From NCBI RefSeq assembly GCF_037975245.1, contig NC_092563.1, positions 18,928,094 to 18,992,093 of the forward strand: a DNA stretch of 64,000 nucleotides, in the 5' to 3' direction. This DNA comes from Apostichopus japonicus (lineage: Eukaryota; Echinodermata; Holothuroidea; Aspidochirotida; Stichopodidae). A model generated the notes under the pieces. It did not search any database, was not told the DNA's origin, and saw only the letters and a program-made list of their open reading frames with translations. Shown here in pieces: positions 51,160-63,663 of this stretch. Numbering within the stretch: the stretch's first letter is position 1; each line of letters begins with the position of its first letter. The position numbers and the translations under genes were made by a program.

Positions 51160-51261
51160 TTGTCCAGCAAACCATGCAGCAGCCAGAAATCCACCTTGAA
51201 ATCTTGACATCTTCACAGAAGGAAGGATCACAGGAAGAAGTGTCAGATACCACAAGAAATA
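51160..51261 (-). CDS. PIGM: PIGM exon 4
   Basis: This 102-bp, phase 0-0 exon encodes YFLWYLTLLPVILP, then a short charged stretch and AAAWFAGQ. It continues FNKVCTSQ of exon 3, as in animal PIGM proteins. The acceptor is TTCATAG and the donor CAA|GTATGT. It forms one of the late ER membrane segments. It was read by hand because the longest open frame there is a different one. Confidence 0.93.
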
Positions 51262-51604
51262 CTATGAACGAATAAAAAAGGAAAAAGTATTCTGTCAAGA
51301 AGCAAAATCTGTCACGAAACTTACTAAGCCTGGTAATTGACAGTGTGGTGTAGCAATACGAAAAAGGTGTTCAGGAATGTGGAGCCAGAATTTTTTTCTG
51401 AACTTCCGTCCCATTTGATATTGAATGCTTAACCCAAGTGCATGTCCCCTTTCAATTGATCAAAGCCATTTTGGGATCACGAGACAGTTTGTCGCTAAAA
51501 TAAACAGCAAACTACTGTTGCAAATTGATGGAAAATGATTTGCAATTGATTCTACAATATAAACGGATTTCCGTTAACACATGACAGGACTAATTGTCTT
51601 TTGG

Positions 51605-51790
51605 AGCAACCCAGGTGTATAAATGGGGACCTGTGAGATTAAAACTGTCAGCTGGGCGCGGTTTAGCTGCTGCCATGTGGAGGGATTGTCTCTATGTTTG
51701 ACAGGTTATCGTTGACCAGGGTAATATTGTAAAGCGCTTTGAGCCTTTGGGAGAGGCGCTTTATAAAAATATGAAAGTATTATTATATTA
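51605..51790 (+). mobile_element. SINE family A, 5'-truncated
   Basis: Begins at CCAGGTGTATAAATGGGGAC and keeps GGAGGGATTGTCTCTATGTT to the end, with TAAAGCGCTTTGAGCC and a TTATTATATTA tail. The tRNA head is missing. In PIGM intron 3. Confidence 0.75.
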
Positions 51791-52326
51791 GTGACATACT
51801 ATAAAATCACAGCAGTTGTCAGTCCCTATGGTTTAAGTCCATTTTGTTTGATGTTTCATTCCAAATAATAACAAATACATTGATATCTTGAAAACTCACT
51901 ATTTGTATTTTGCATCTTAAAATAATGAGTACTAATGAGTCTAAGCGACATGTTCCTCTCAATCCAACAGAATCATTCATTACTTACTAATACGTAATGT
52001 GGATTCGCTGGGTAAGTTTATGAGGGATGGGCAACATCATTTTGTCTATTACAACCTTCCTTTGAAAATGATCAAATTACTTCAAACAGTTACTTTAACA
52101 TAACCAACTGCCTTTTTTTTTGCAGGGACCGTCTTTTCAAAGTTTAATAGAACCAGGGCGGCATGCAGAAGGGTTGCAGAATCCTGTGACCCCAATGTCA
52201 GTTTGGAATAATTAATTCCAATCATCTTTCCTTTACTTACTCAAAACATCATTATCATCGCACCAGGTATTTCAGTAACCTATCAAAGCAATCCAAAGAA
52301 TTTTGTTAACACGTTAACATGCTTAC

Positions 52327-52588
52327 CTGCGAGGTACAAACTTTGTTGAAAGATACAAAGACAAATGTTTGCAGGAACCAACAAAATGGAAGGTCCTCGT
52401 AATACTTCATTGCCATGACAACGAGTAAAATTGCCTGGGGGATGAAAACCACCAAACTAAGAAATTTCTGCAACTGTGTCCAAGCTGACGTCAGATAAAG
52501 CAAGTAGAAAAATGGAGAGAAGTTATGTCTCGTGTCACTTCTGGTCAAATGGTGAAGATAAGTCTCCTGAAGAAATTCCCAGCCGTAA
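52327..52588 (-). CDS. PIGM: PIGM exon 3
   Basis: This 262-bp exon starts within [22 protein letters not shown], then [11 protein letters not shown] and further hydrophobic segments, ending SFNKVCTSQ. The HLTR-D-RHNFSP stretch is characteristic of GPI mannosyltransferase 1. The acceptor is TTGCACAG and the donor CAG|GTAAGC. The split Cys codon (tg|t) joins the exon at 52928-53484 in frame. Confidence 0.95.
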
Positions 52589-52927
52589 CTGTGCAAATGG
52601 TAAAAAGAAAACGTGAGACAAAAAAAAATTAAATTGCAAGTTAAAAAGCAGCATTTTGAGTAGATTGGTCAACTTTCATTTCAAAATAATATAGAATTTT
52701 TTTCTGCCTTTGCATGTGGTTTACAGGAATGGGAAGGGAATGAGTACAGGTATTTACACTGAGGGAAAGCATTGCATCAATGGGAAATAGAAGTGAAATC
52801 CCTAATCACTACTTGCAAACTGGAATCTTTGGTCACATCGATGGGTAAATAAATTGCTCCAGACGGTTCCATTACTACCCCCCCCCCCCCCCTCAGAACT
52901 GATATTAAATTATTCACTTTGACTTAC

Positions 52928-53484
52928 CAATAATAAAATCCAACTGTCAGGAATGAAAAGGTGGTCAGAGAAATCAAAAAGAACTTAATCCTTTCCACAT
53001 TTGGTCGGAATAGTTTAAGGATGTCTTGCAACGCTTTCCACGTGGTCCTGTTGATAGTAGCGTCTTGGTTTTGAGTTTCACCAGTGTGTCCTCTTATTGA
53101 TAAGTACATTGGGAGGGCATAGGTGATAGGATAGATTTTAAAATGGACTGATATAGCCCAGACTATTGCACTCAATGCGTATTTCCCTGATACGAATAGG
53201 TCCAGAGTTGCAAGCACTAGAAATGACATTATCGACTCAGCATTCCCACGACTGGACACGACTAGAGTCAAGGGATTGAAGAGCCATAAAACAAGTGAAC
53301 CTGCGATCAAATATTTATTCAAAGTGAGTCTGCTTATAATACGATATATAAAAAATCCTGCTAAGAGATCAAAGCAACAGAACAGAAGTTTCCCAAATGT
53401 AGAATGTAACCAAATGTTCGGTGTAAGTAACCAGGCCAGCAGGGGTGTGTAGCGATAAGTCGCCCTCTCGTATGGTGAATGACC
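52928..53484 (-). CDS. PIGM: PIGM exon 2
   Basis: This 557-bp exon begins GHSPYERATYRYTPLLAWLL and runs through several hydrophobic helices (FGKLLFCCFDLLAGFFIYRI; LVLWLFNPLTLVVSSRGNAE), ending FYY. The PNIWLH and NPLT-SRGN-ES blocks match the PIGM family. The acceptor is CATTACAG before 53484 and the donor TTG|GTAAGT. Frame is open throughout. Confidence 0.95.
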
Positions 53485-54589
53485 CTGTAATGAAAATGCA
53501 AAAAAATTTGACAAAGCAAGAGAGACTAATATGATGCTGTTTATAAGTATATCAATTTCATCAAGGAATCATTTACGTTAATTTGAACAATAGGATGAAT
53601 GCTTTCTATTGTATTCTGGTAGCTCACAAACGTTTAATAATTGAGATACTGATATATGAGTTAAGGCATTTACATGTTTAAACATATGCAATGACTGATT
53701 TATACAGTTTACAATTACCTCAGTGTAAAATATTATCAAGTAAATTGAAATTAGTTTCCAGTAGTACTGCTATCTATGTGAGTAGTAACAATACTAAGTC
53801 AGTGTATCATATAACTGTTCTCATGCAATCACAGGGAGTATTGCTGCAGCTGTATTAGCACAAAGAATCTCAATTTCAACAAACTTTATAAATATACTGT
53901 GTATATACAAAGTAAAGCTGGTTTAAATACTCCATCAATCGAATCACTCGAGATGCTTACAAGAAGGGATAACCCATTGCAGTCTTCAAATGCAAAGCAT
54001 TAGGCTACTCATGACTGTTACAGTACATGTTTAACTTTAAGCCCCGGTGAAGTAGGCAGGGCCTCAAAGCTTTACATCCCAAGTAACAAACAGCTGTTGA
54101 CAAGAGACTACTGTACTTAAATACCAAGCAGTGTAACATGATTTCCAGTCTCTCAGAATTGAAATCAATTATTTCAACCATTATGAACAACTCAATGATT
54201 CATCTAGCTACCATGGAAATTTGTGAGTTAGACAATTAGCTGTTCAAACTGGCTGCATCCACCATATGTATGCAATATGTTATGGGGGTATAAACTTAGT
54301 TGAAATTGTACCACTTTTGAGAACAAAAGGTGGCGCAACATCGATAATCTCAAAGCAGCATATAAGTAATGAATTTTATACAAAGATATTAACATTCTTA
54401 ACAAAGGTTCGGTTCTGTCAGCATCGTAGCAGTGTAAAGCAATGACAGTCATAACCAATATTTCACTTTGAAAAATAATTTAAACTTTTAAACATAAAGG
54501 TAGAAATAATTTATTTTTATCACTGTATGCGTTTGGATGTGTACGTTGCATTAAAAGTACTTAGTTGGTTGTAATATGACATACTGTAC

Positions 54590-54757
54590 CTCCCATGCAT
54601 ATCTAGCAGCATCTGTGAACACGCTGTAATCAATGTCCGTGTACTTAACAAGCATCACCCTATCCTGCCATTCTCCATAAACAATGAGGGTAAGACGAGT
54701 AAGCAATGCCAGACCCAGTAGAACAGGTAGGGAGGTAATGGGAGGTAACATGGTCAA
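54590..54757 (-). CDS. PIGM: PIGM exon 1 (GPI mannosyltransferase 1, N-terminus)
   Basis: This exon starts [19 protein letters not shown], a first membrane segment, then [18 protein letters not shown]. The D-I-D within this motif is the catalytic Asp pair of dolichol-phosphate-mannose-dependent GT-C mannosyltransferases. PIGM adds the first mannose to GlcN-acyl-PI on the lumenal side of the ER. The donor is GAG|GTACAG at 54589. A second in-frame Met at 54751 could be the real start. The five exons add up to 1254 bp, about 417 residues, close to the usual length of 420 or so, with no break. Confidence 0.94.
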
Positions 54758-57700
54758 ATATTCTGCTTGGGTCGATTTACTGTTCTTGCAATTTCATACT
54801 TCAGACCTGAAATGGAAACATGAATTTTTATGAGAATTATTGACTGCATGGTCAATAAAGGAATGGAGGAATTTGCTGAAATTTGCAGCAATTTTGGGTG
54901 GACATCTTTAAATGGTATTTTCCAAATCTATACACTCTCTAATAATGTGGAACTATCTCGTATAATAAGAAAGAACAGACTTTTAACGATTAGGAAAATT
55001 AACGAAAGAAACTCACAATTGATTGATTCTACCACAAAATAATTTTGAATTGGTACTTTGGAAATCTACACACTTTCTAACATTGAATTAAACGAGAGGG
55101 AATAAAGGGAGAAATATACCCTAGAATATTCTGCTGATAGAATACCATTTAGCAGAACGCTCTTCGACAGAAGCAACACGAATGCTTGAAAACATTGCTT
55201 TCAACCTTTCAACCTTAACAATCGATTTAATTGTCACCCGTGGCATTCGCCATTTTTTTTAAATTTCCACAGTTCCCACTTGTTTTCGTGACGTAGGGCG
55301 AGCCACATATCGCATTTCAACACATACATTTCCTACGCGCCATTCACAATAACTATAAAGTCAATATGTAATCAAATTTTTCTTCAGTAACACTTTCTGG
55401 GCTTGGGAACTTTGGAAAAAAAAGAGAACATGGATGCAATTTGACTTGACTGCTTTCAAATCTAGCCTGAATACACAGTGAAGGAACTGAGACAAAGAGA
55501 CCAAGAGCTTGCTAAATAGATTGCATCTGTGGCAGTTACTACGTGATGCTAGTATACTGCCAACACTAGTAGCAGTTCTGCGACAGAGGGGCAAGCCTGG
55601 TGCTTTTGTACGTTCTCTTTTCTCTGGAAACCTTTTCGCATCAGGACTAACATAATATAATTTTCCATTCCCTGTTCCTTCTTCCCCTCTCCTGTTTACA
55701 CAACCAAATGCTTGGCACTCCGGTATTTTGCACCAACTTTCGAACAATCTCCACGAGCAAGTGTACAATTCATATCCAGATAGGGGAATTGTTTAACTTA
55801 CAATGTGCACGGCACGCTGACATCATTTTTGAAACGCACTTGTAACATAATGCCATGGCCTCCAACACAGTAGGTTTAGGGGCAATAAGTCAAAATACTT
55901 AACTTTGGCCCTATGGCCGTCAAAAACATACTGTATGTGCTTAATGCTGATGCTTCCTGCGTACGTTGTGTTAAGTACTTGACCTATTGATATCTATGTT
56001 CTCTGAACTTAGGCTACCATTACCTTGTCCTAACTTAGGCCTAGCCTAGTTAGTTTGCTCTGCAAGTTACAACTTTAGGTCTATTTTCATTTGCAAATAG
56101 GCTAGTTAACAGCAACTGTCTCATCACCGCCGTGTAAAGCATACTCACAGACAGAGAGCTACCCAGTCCAAGTCTGTTGGTTATTTGCTTGTGATCATGA
56201 TATTCATAGTATTGTTTTGTTGTGCTGCAATGTGCTGCAATGTGTGCTGCAATGCATGGTTTTATAATGTAGTCTAGGTATAGGCGCCTTTTGATATTAC
56301 GTAATAGTTTAGAAGGGGACTTCCCGTCCATTCAACACACGCCGCCCGTATTCCAAGGGACTAATCACTGTGTAAAGACCAGTGGGACCAACTTACTGTA
56401 CTGCTGCAAATGCCACCATCAATGAAGTTTAGGACTACTTTACAGGAATCATTGAAAGCAGGAATGTGTATGTAAGTATTTAGATGTCAGTGTACACTGC
56501 AAGTAAATACCAATACGTCAAGTGTACATGACACGAAGATTAAATTAGGGCTATTACTCAAAACAAATTCAGCCGAGCCTAACACTTCAGTTAGGCCTTA
56601 CTTAGGCCTATACCATGGCCTATACAGTAGGTGTTTTGGCTAGATCATGTGTCGTATCTATTACGAATCCAAGAGACTCGTGATGAAATATTTGATGTAA
56701 TATCGTTGACTTTCCTTAACAATTACCCTAGGCCTATGTGTCTATGACTGGCCACAGGCTAGACTGCTGGTAGGAAGCAGAGGTATAGAATAGACCTATG
56801 CTATCACGCATCCACTGTCCAGTAGCAGGTAAGTTATAGTGTACACCGCTTCGGTATTGGTGGGAGCTATTTACCAGATCGTCAGGAAAACAAGGCGAGC
56901 ACTCTGGCTTGTTTAACTGAATGGCTGGATAAATTGTCTCACTTTATTTTAAGTGCAATTGCTATTTGAAAATCGTTGGTCAAATAATCACTAACAAGTA
57001 ACATTAGTACAACTTTTTGTTTTACCAATGGTCAGGAAAAGGAGCAATCAGGTAATGCATTTTGAAGGGATTTTTGTCAGGAGATGAAGCACGTGACGCC
57101 AGTGCTTTTTTACAATCTTTCAGTTTGGGATAATAGACTAGAGTAAACGGCTTGTCACAGAATAGAGAAAGAAAATTGATGAATTCACATGAGATTATCG
57201 ATTGAACAGTGAATTTTCACTAGCATGATGAAATATTGTATTTCTAGATATTATCTAGATGTGAGCCAGGGAGTTTTAGATGCTGAACTGCAGCCTGTTA
57301 TGAAGTACTGCACGTGACATCGAACAAGTTCCTTAAATGCACTATGCAGATACTTTTCAATGTTAAACGATATATGTGATCAAATATACTGATCATGATT
57401 TCATGATCACTATGCTACATCATAAAGACCTGATTCATCATGCGATTTCACTATCTACTCATTTGATTATATGTGTGATGCAGAGACGTAAACAGTTTTT
57501 TTTTATGGCTTGGTGCAGTTAGAAGCTAATTAGCACTTATGTAATTGGGTGAATAAGCAAGAACCATCTCCTTACTTTAACAATGATCGGGGAAAGGTTT
57601 CTCATAATATGGTCAGTTAAGGAATACTGACTCCTTAAACATCAATTGGGTAAACATTTGACCTTTAGTTTGTATTCTAATGTACTGGGAGGGAGGAGGG

Positions 57701-58532
57701 GGGTGGGGGGTGGGGAATAAGGGATCGCGTGCTTCCCAAGAGTTTCATGTTTGTCCTTTCAAGAACCTATTAAATGTGTCATTTAGTTTCTTCGCATGCT
57801 TACACTGTGCACATGCTAACTTCATGTATAACTGTATGTAAATTCCATTGGCTGATTTTCATTACTTGCTACTTTTACTTCAAATGCAAAGGAGAAAGCC
57901 AGGCTACTGCTTTAATAGCAAGGTAGCTCCACCGGAGAAGTTATGAGAATGTTTGCAAAATGTAAATATTGAAAGGTGCAGGTGGATCATGGAAAATATT
58001 TGTGCAAATTCAGGACTTCCTACTTGGTATACATGTACATCCTAATATATGCAGCTAAAGCATTTGTGCATTAGGTCAAAGGTCAAATTCTGTGAGTCAG
58101 AGAAGAGTGAAGACCTTTCCTCTTTGTCTCAAGCAAGTACTATAGTTGCAGGGATTATTTATTAAGAATTTTCTCTGGTTCTGCTTTGGACAAGCAGGCC
58201 TTACAATTTGGTTGTTCGAACAACAATTTTGGTTGATTGATAAAATGTAGCAAAATGCAAGTGACCAGTATGCCAAATAGGTTTTTGAACAGAACACCAG
58301 CTTTGGGGGTGATAGCAGTTTATTATTTTACCTATTTGGGGATAGGCCCTATTCTAGTTCCAGTGCAATTTGAGTTTGATGTAAACAACTAGTTGTCCAC
58401 TGGACAAGTTCCACAGCAGATGTTGTTTTCTGAACAGAAATTTGGTTGTCTTGGATTACCATTAAAAATTTGCCCTTACAGTCGATTTGTTCTTTTTCTT
58501 TTAACAGATTTTCATCGATCTAGTGACAAAGA
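54758..58532. other. Divergent PIGM-PIGN intergenic region
   Basis: 3.8 kb holding both 5' flanks. It contains tandem TGTGCTGCAA units (56220-56250), a G-rich run at 57685-57715 and the tentative THAP-like exon. No CpG island or paired promoter motif could be established by eye. Confidence 0.6.
55560..55768 (-). CDS. Possible THAP-like zinc-finger exon (tentative)
   Basis: An open frame contains KIPECQAFGCVNRRGE, then YYVSPDAKRFPEKRERTKA. The C-x4-C spacing with AFGC-N followed by a basic F-P segment resembles the start of a THAP DNA-binding domain. The later THAP residues (Trp, His, AVPTIF box) are not in the same frame and no convincing donor was fixed. It may be the first exon of another gene, a decayed P-element-like remnant, or chance. 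It lies between the divergent PIGM and PIGN starts. Confidence 0.3.
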
Positions 58533-58756
58533 ATGGATATCAAGTTGATATTTTTTGCCTTTGCTATCCATATCATCTTCTTTGCATCCATTTTTGATAT
58601 TTACTTCACTTCACCGTTGGTCCATGGCATGACTCCACACTCAACAAACTTGGATCCTCCTGCCACAAGGCTCGTTCTCTTTGTGGCAGATGGTTTAAGA
58701 GCTGATAAATTATTCGGTCTTGATAAATCTGGAGCTACGAGGGCACCATATTTAAG
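58533..58756 (+). CDS. PIGN: PIGN exon 1 (GPI ethanolamine phosphate transferase 1, N-terminus)
   Basis: This exon starts [20 protein letters not shown], a signal-anchor helix, then [16 protein letters not shown] and [16 protein letters not shown]. The last block is the metal-binding start of the alkaline-phosphatase-like catalytic domain. PIGN moves ethanolamine phosphate from phosphatidylethanolamine to the first mannose of the GPI precursor in the ER lumen. The donor is TTAAG|GTTAGT. The Met is directly upstream of the conserved signal-anchor, as in other animals. Confidence 0.95.
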
Positions 58757-59263
58757 GTTAGTTGAAAGTTCATCAAATGTAAATTTTGGCTGTTAACTAG
58801 GTTTACTATTGAAATCAATAAGCTGGTATTGAAAATGTTATGCATCTGTAGTCACTGGGATGAAAGTGAGGGCGATTTGAGCACCTTGGCGAAGGTGTGG
58901 GGTTAGGTAGTTTTTGTATTTGCATATCCTCCACATTTTGTTCACCTGGGATTTCCCAATATGGACCTATACCTGTACACTACTTCAGAAGTTAAATTGA
59001 TTCTGTGGACAATCATAAAATAAACCACTTGTCAACTTTGGTGTTTGTGTGTAATAATTTGGCATTTCATTCTGAACATTTAAATACAGTATATATACTG
59101 TACAGTCTAGAACGTATTATGTTTCATATGGCAACAAATTTGTTTCTCTTTTTGCTTCAGAGGGGAAAGGTGAGAAATGTACTACCAATGCTTCTTGCAT
59201 TTTTGTTGATTTTTGCATTTTCTTTATTTTTTTTTTAACAGTATGTATTTTTATTCCTTGTAG

Positions 59264-59385
59264 AAATGTTGTAGAACATTCAGGTTCTTGGGGTGTTTCT
59301 CACACACGAGTACCAACAGAGTCACGTCCTGGTCATGTAGCATTAATCGCAGGGTTTTATGAAGATGTCTCAGCTGTTGCTAAAG
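59264..59385 (+). CDS. PIGN: PIGN exon 2
   Basis: This 122-bp exon reads [20 protein letters not shown] and [20 protein letters not shown]. It is a near-invariant PIGN block that includes the TES/RPGH active-site segment. The acceptor is CCTTGTAG at 59256-59263 and the donor AAAG|GTAATC. The split Arg codon (ag|a) joins exon 1 in frame. Confidence 0.95.
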
Positions 59386-60059
59386 GTAATCTATGAATAT
59401 TCATCAGTTAATAAATTCATTATAGATTTCTGCATTGAGATAGGTATGGGGATGTTGGTTAGCGACTTTTGAGGATTCAAAGCGGAAAGGCCATTACTCA
59501 CATGTGTATAGATATATGCTCAGAACAACTCCTTGGACTTCATACCTGTCCTCGGAATCAGTATTTACAGTATATCATCAATCATGAGGGCCATCTTGTT
59601 TTCTTCATTTGGCTGTGAGTGTCTTGGTGCTTAAATTTGATCTTGCTAATTTCCAAGGGCATGCAGCTTCAATAACAAATGTTTGTAACCACCATTTCAA
59701 ATTATGTAAATTGGGGAAAGGTATTACCCATGCTTCCGCACCCCTGCTCCACCTCCTTACAGGGATTTCCATTTGGTCCACGTGGGGTGTGACACAAGCA
59801 GGATGATTGTAGACTCAGCTCTATTAAACACATCCCATTGTTTGTTCAAAAATGTAATCTTAGTGAGACTTGGACAAATAGTGACACCACCCCCACTGCC
59901 CAAAGAAATGCTATGGAGAAAGAGCCTTCCATAGAGAATCTTAAAGGAGACATGACCAAAAGCATCTAAGAAACTGTAAGCAGAGAATACTGTGTATCTA
60001 ATATCAATCTAATCTGTTTCAATATATATGTGACAGTACGAAGGAAGGTTCCAGTAAAC

Positions 60060-60310
60060 TAAGTTACAATTCCATTGAATCGCATAAATTGCACTGCACT
60101 TCATTGAATAGCATTGAATTGCAATCATCTTGAATTGCATTGTGCACATTGTGCACATTGCACATGTGCACATGTGCACAATGCACTGCATTGTATAGCA
60201 ATATGGTGCAGTGCATTACAGTACAGGGTAGATATTGCACGATGTTGAATTGCATTAACACTTTACTTGATTTGCACTGTGTTGCAGTACATTGCATGTA
60301 TTGTAATGAA
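60060..60310. repeat. TTGCA/TGCAC-rich cryptic repeat in PIGN intron 2
   Basis: Irregular repeats of ATTGCA, TTGAATTGCA and TGCACA, including GCACATGTGCACATGTGCAC. It is self-complementary in part, so the open frames on both strands here are artefacts. Confidence 0.75.
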
Positions 60311-60629
60311 TTACCATCCCACTACATTAAATTGGGCTGCACTGAATTTCCATTAATTAATTGTAATCCTTTTTGCAGTATTTAATTGACAGTTCTAAGT
60401 GCATGGGGGTTGACAATTATGCATGTAACCATCAACTATAAGTCATTACTTCTGTCATCATGTAATGTAGGAGTTATCCTATACATAGGGATCAAAACTC
60501 TGTAGTTCAAATAGTTAGAAAATAATCCAAAGTGTGCAGCACTCTGTATCTGCTGTACAGCAACTCCTCCACCAAAGACTCGTCATTCTGATTTGTAAAA
60601 TTTTAAAATTCATAATTTGCTTTTTACAG

Positions 60630-60728
60630 GATGGAAAGAAAATCCAGTAGAATTTGATTCAGTTTTCAACGAAAGTCGTTACACATGGGCATGGGGAAGT
60701 GAAGACATACTGTCCATGTTTTCTAAAG
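60630..60728 (+). CDS. PIGN: PIGN exon 3
   Basis: This 99-bp exon encodes [20 protein letters not shown] then [27 protein letters not shown] is conserved in PIGN and its yeast counterpart Mcd4. The acceptor is TTTTTACAG and the donor AAAG|GTAAGA, phase 1 on both sides. Confidence 0.95.
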
Positions 60729-62492
60729 GTAAGAAGAAAGCATTGCCATTCATCCAAAGTTTGCCAGTTTTCCTTTAATCTAGCATTTCATAATGGTGCC
60801 ATGCTGGAAAGATGTACGCAAGTGTATGAACGCAGGATCTCAGAAGAATTCTCAATAATTTCACGACAAAGAAACTTTTGAAATTTCAAAACTTTCTACA
60901 TGTACATGTATGCAAATTGTATGCAAAAAATGTATGCAAAGAATATTTAAATTATAATTTACCAAAGTGTTTACGCTAGAGGTGCCTAGCTAGTTGTATC
61001 CATCGTGTAGGCTACTTATGGATGGATGTTAGATAAAGGAAAGATCACCAAAAAAAAGGTTTTTGGACAGTTCAAATGGTCTTTGCGATTTGTTAAGTAA
61101 ATATGGGACTTTCTTTCGAGGAGTATTGAGCTTTCACCATTTTTTAACTTCAATAGCTGTTTTTTTGGAAGAGTTATTATTGTAATTCACACTAATGAGT
61201 GGAGGCTGTCATCGTCATAGTAACATAATTTATCTTTCTATTTTGTTTCTCAATTCTTTGGTGACGTACAAGGCCCTTATTCCTATGCTTGCACAAATTT
61301 TCTTTTGTGGCTGTTCCCTATCTTTGTAAAATATTGATCATATCTTTGGGGAATCGAGGGGATAGTGAGAAATATAATTGAAAATTTTTAATAGGTCCCG
61401 GGGACCTGCATTTGAGAAAAAGACAAACAATGTTAGAACAATTTGGTATTGTCTGTTATGTCAAATTGCATCAGAAATTTTTTTTGAAATTTATTCCAAT
61501 TAATGTGGATGTATAGTTATTGTTCAAGAAATTCTGACATCACTGATGACCAACATTATTATACTACATCAAACTTTGTCTTTTCATATTACCAAATAAT
61601 TCGTTTAAGATTTTATTTTCATATATATATACTCCTACTCATGGGAATGTTAATAAGTCCCACTTGCGTGCGCCAAAAAGACAAACAAGAACAATGTGGT
61701 ATTGTCTGTGATGTCAGATTGCATCAGAAATTGGTTTGCAATTTTTTTTACAAATTGGTCTGTTTACTCCTACCTCCGAGTTAACAAGGAAGTATTTTTT
61801 TGTCTGGTATATATTATAAATAACACATTTGTCAGGCAAGAATTCCCAAACTGATACAAAACCACAAAGATGCAGCTTAAAGCCCTATAAATATTGGATG
61901 CTAAACAGAAATCTCCACGTCATGATAAATGGAAAATAAAAACCTTAAAGTTGTACTCTGTGGCTCTACTATCAAATCCCTACGAAACATTTCACAGATT
62001 ACTTTAATAACTATTCCATTGTTGTGTAGAATGTGTGCTATATAGCACTGTGGCAGAATATGACCAAAGTGGAAAGGTGGGGGTGGGGGAGTGTTGGCCC
62101 CCACCCCCGCCCCCCTCCCAATGTTAATGTTTAACTTGGAGGGCACAGTACCATCTTAATCGCTCCCAAAATGGTATTTGGCAATAGGTTTGCTTTCAAC
62201 ACCAGAGTAATTTCATGATTTCAGGAGATATGGAATTCCTTTTTATTCTTCTTGAAAGACACAATGAAACATGTTTACTAGAAAACCATTACTGTATGAC
62301 AAGTTGCCATTGATATTGTACAGTAAAGTATTGCTCAACTTCTGTGTTGTATTGTTAGGAATTTAGTATTCTGTAGTGTGATGATTTTAGTGTTCTTGGA
62401 AGGCTCTTTGAAAAACTATGACTTTAAAAAAAAAAAAACATGATTTATTAGGTATTCTTCTACAATCTCTCGGTCTATGATTTTCTGTTCAG

Positions 62493-62599
62493 GAACCACA
62501 GGAGATCACATGTTTACTCATACGTACGCAGTAGAAACGGATGATTTTGCAGGAGCAGATGCATCCAAACCTGACACCTGGGTCTTTGAACGAGTAAAG
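62493..62599 (+). CDS. PIGN: PIGN exon 4
   Basis: This 107-bp exon encodes GTTGDHMFTHTYAVETDDFA, then DASKPDTWVFERVK. The D-TWVF segment matches PIGN. The acceptor is CTGTTCAG and the donor AAG|GTGTGT, leaving phase 0. Confidence 0.93.
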
Positions 62600-62819
62600 G
62601 TGTGTACCGGGACTGTTTGAATGTATCTCTCTTATACTTCTGTCTAAGACACACAGACACACATATATGCACAAAGGCATGCAGACATGTAGACACACAC
62701 ATAGAAAGGATAATGGTAATAATCCAGTTAATGAATGAAATTATAAGTCATTTTCAACAACTGTAGAGCATAATTGATGAAGTTCATGACCTCAAGGTTT
62801 TACAAAGGTCATTGTCAAC

Positions 62820-63085
62820 GGGGGGCGTTGTGGTCAAGTGGTTAAGGCAGTGGACTTGTGATCTAATGATTACAGGTTCGAGCCCTGGCCAGATCATTGC
62901 GTTGTGTCCTTGGGCAAGGCACTTTATCTCCATTGCCTCTCTTCACCCAGGTGTATACTGTACATGGGTGACTTGCGAGGTAACTTGTAAATATAGTTAC
63001 ATGCACCGGTTTGTGTTGGCACCCTGTGGGAATTCCCCCAGGGGACAAGCTGACATGATGCACTATAAAGTGCCCCGAGATTGAC
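62820..63085 (+). mobile_element. tRNA-derived SINE, family A, with a different 3' half
   Basis: Head GCGTTGTGGTCAAGTGGTTA and ACAGGTTCGAGCCCTGGCC are the clearest A and B boxes of the family. The 5' 140 bp match the other copies; from GTATACTGTACATGGGTGAC on the body is different (TGTTGGCACCCTGTGGGAAT). In PIGN intron 4. Confidence 0.8.
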
Positions 63086-63404
63086 TGTTAGAATTGTGTT
63101 CACCCAACAGTAATTTTAAGTTTCTTGCTATCCTTCATTTATCAGTATAACTTGCCAGAATTTTTCAAGTATATCTTGCTCAAGTGTCATGAAAGCCAAT
63201 GTTTTGCTTATATTCAAATTGAAGTAACACTAAATCTGTCTTTTGTCTTGTAAGGGTGTATTAAAAATGGATTCTAAAATCATGGTATTTTGTAGGGAAT
63301 AAATTTGAAGCTCTGGTCAAGCCTGACCATTAATGTTTATCTAGACTTTGAAAGTTTGTGATGTAGTCTCACTATAGGTGCATATAGCGGAATATCATAT
63401 CATA

Positions 63405-63485
63405 TTATTATTATTTACTTTACCAGATTGATATAGCGCTCTTTTCATGCTTAAGCATGTTCAAGAGGGCTTTACAATGACAACA
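63405..63485 (-). mobile_element. SINE 3' end fragment with (AAT)n tail
   Basis: On the minus strand: TCATTGTAAAGCCCTCTTGA, AGAGCGCTATATCAATCTGG, then AATAATAATAATA. Typical SINE 3' end; no head seen. Confidence 0.5.
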
Positions 63486-63663
63486 AAATGAAAAAACCCT
63501 TAAAATATGAATATGAACATCAAATGGATGCAGCTTAAATATTAATATAAAAAATATATATATATCCTTTGACATCATACCACCCACCTTCAATATTTAA
63601 CATGTCGTTGAAAGATGTAGAATATAGTGCTCTTCAAAAACTTGGTTTAAATTTTCTTAAAAG

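Noticed and set aside
60009-60385. Cys/Met-rich frames on both strands
   Set aside because: They come from the TTGCA-rich cryptic repeat in a PIGN intron.
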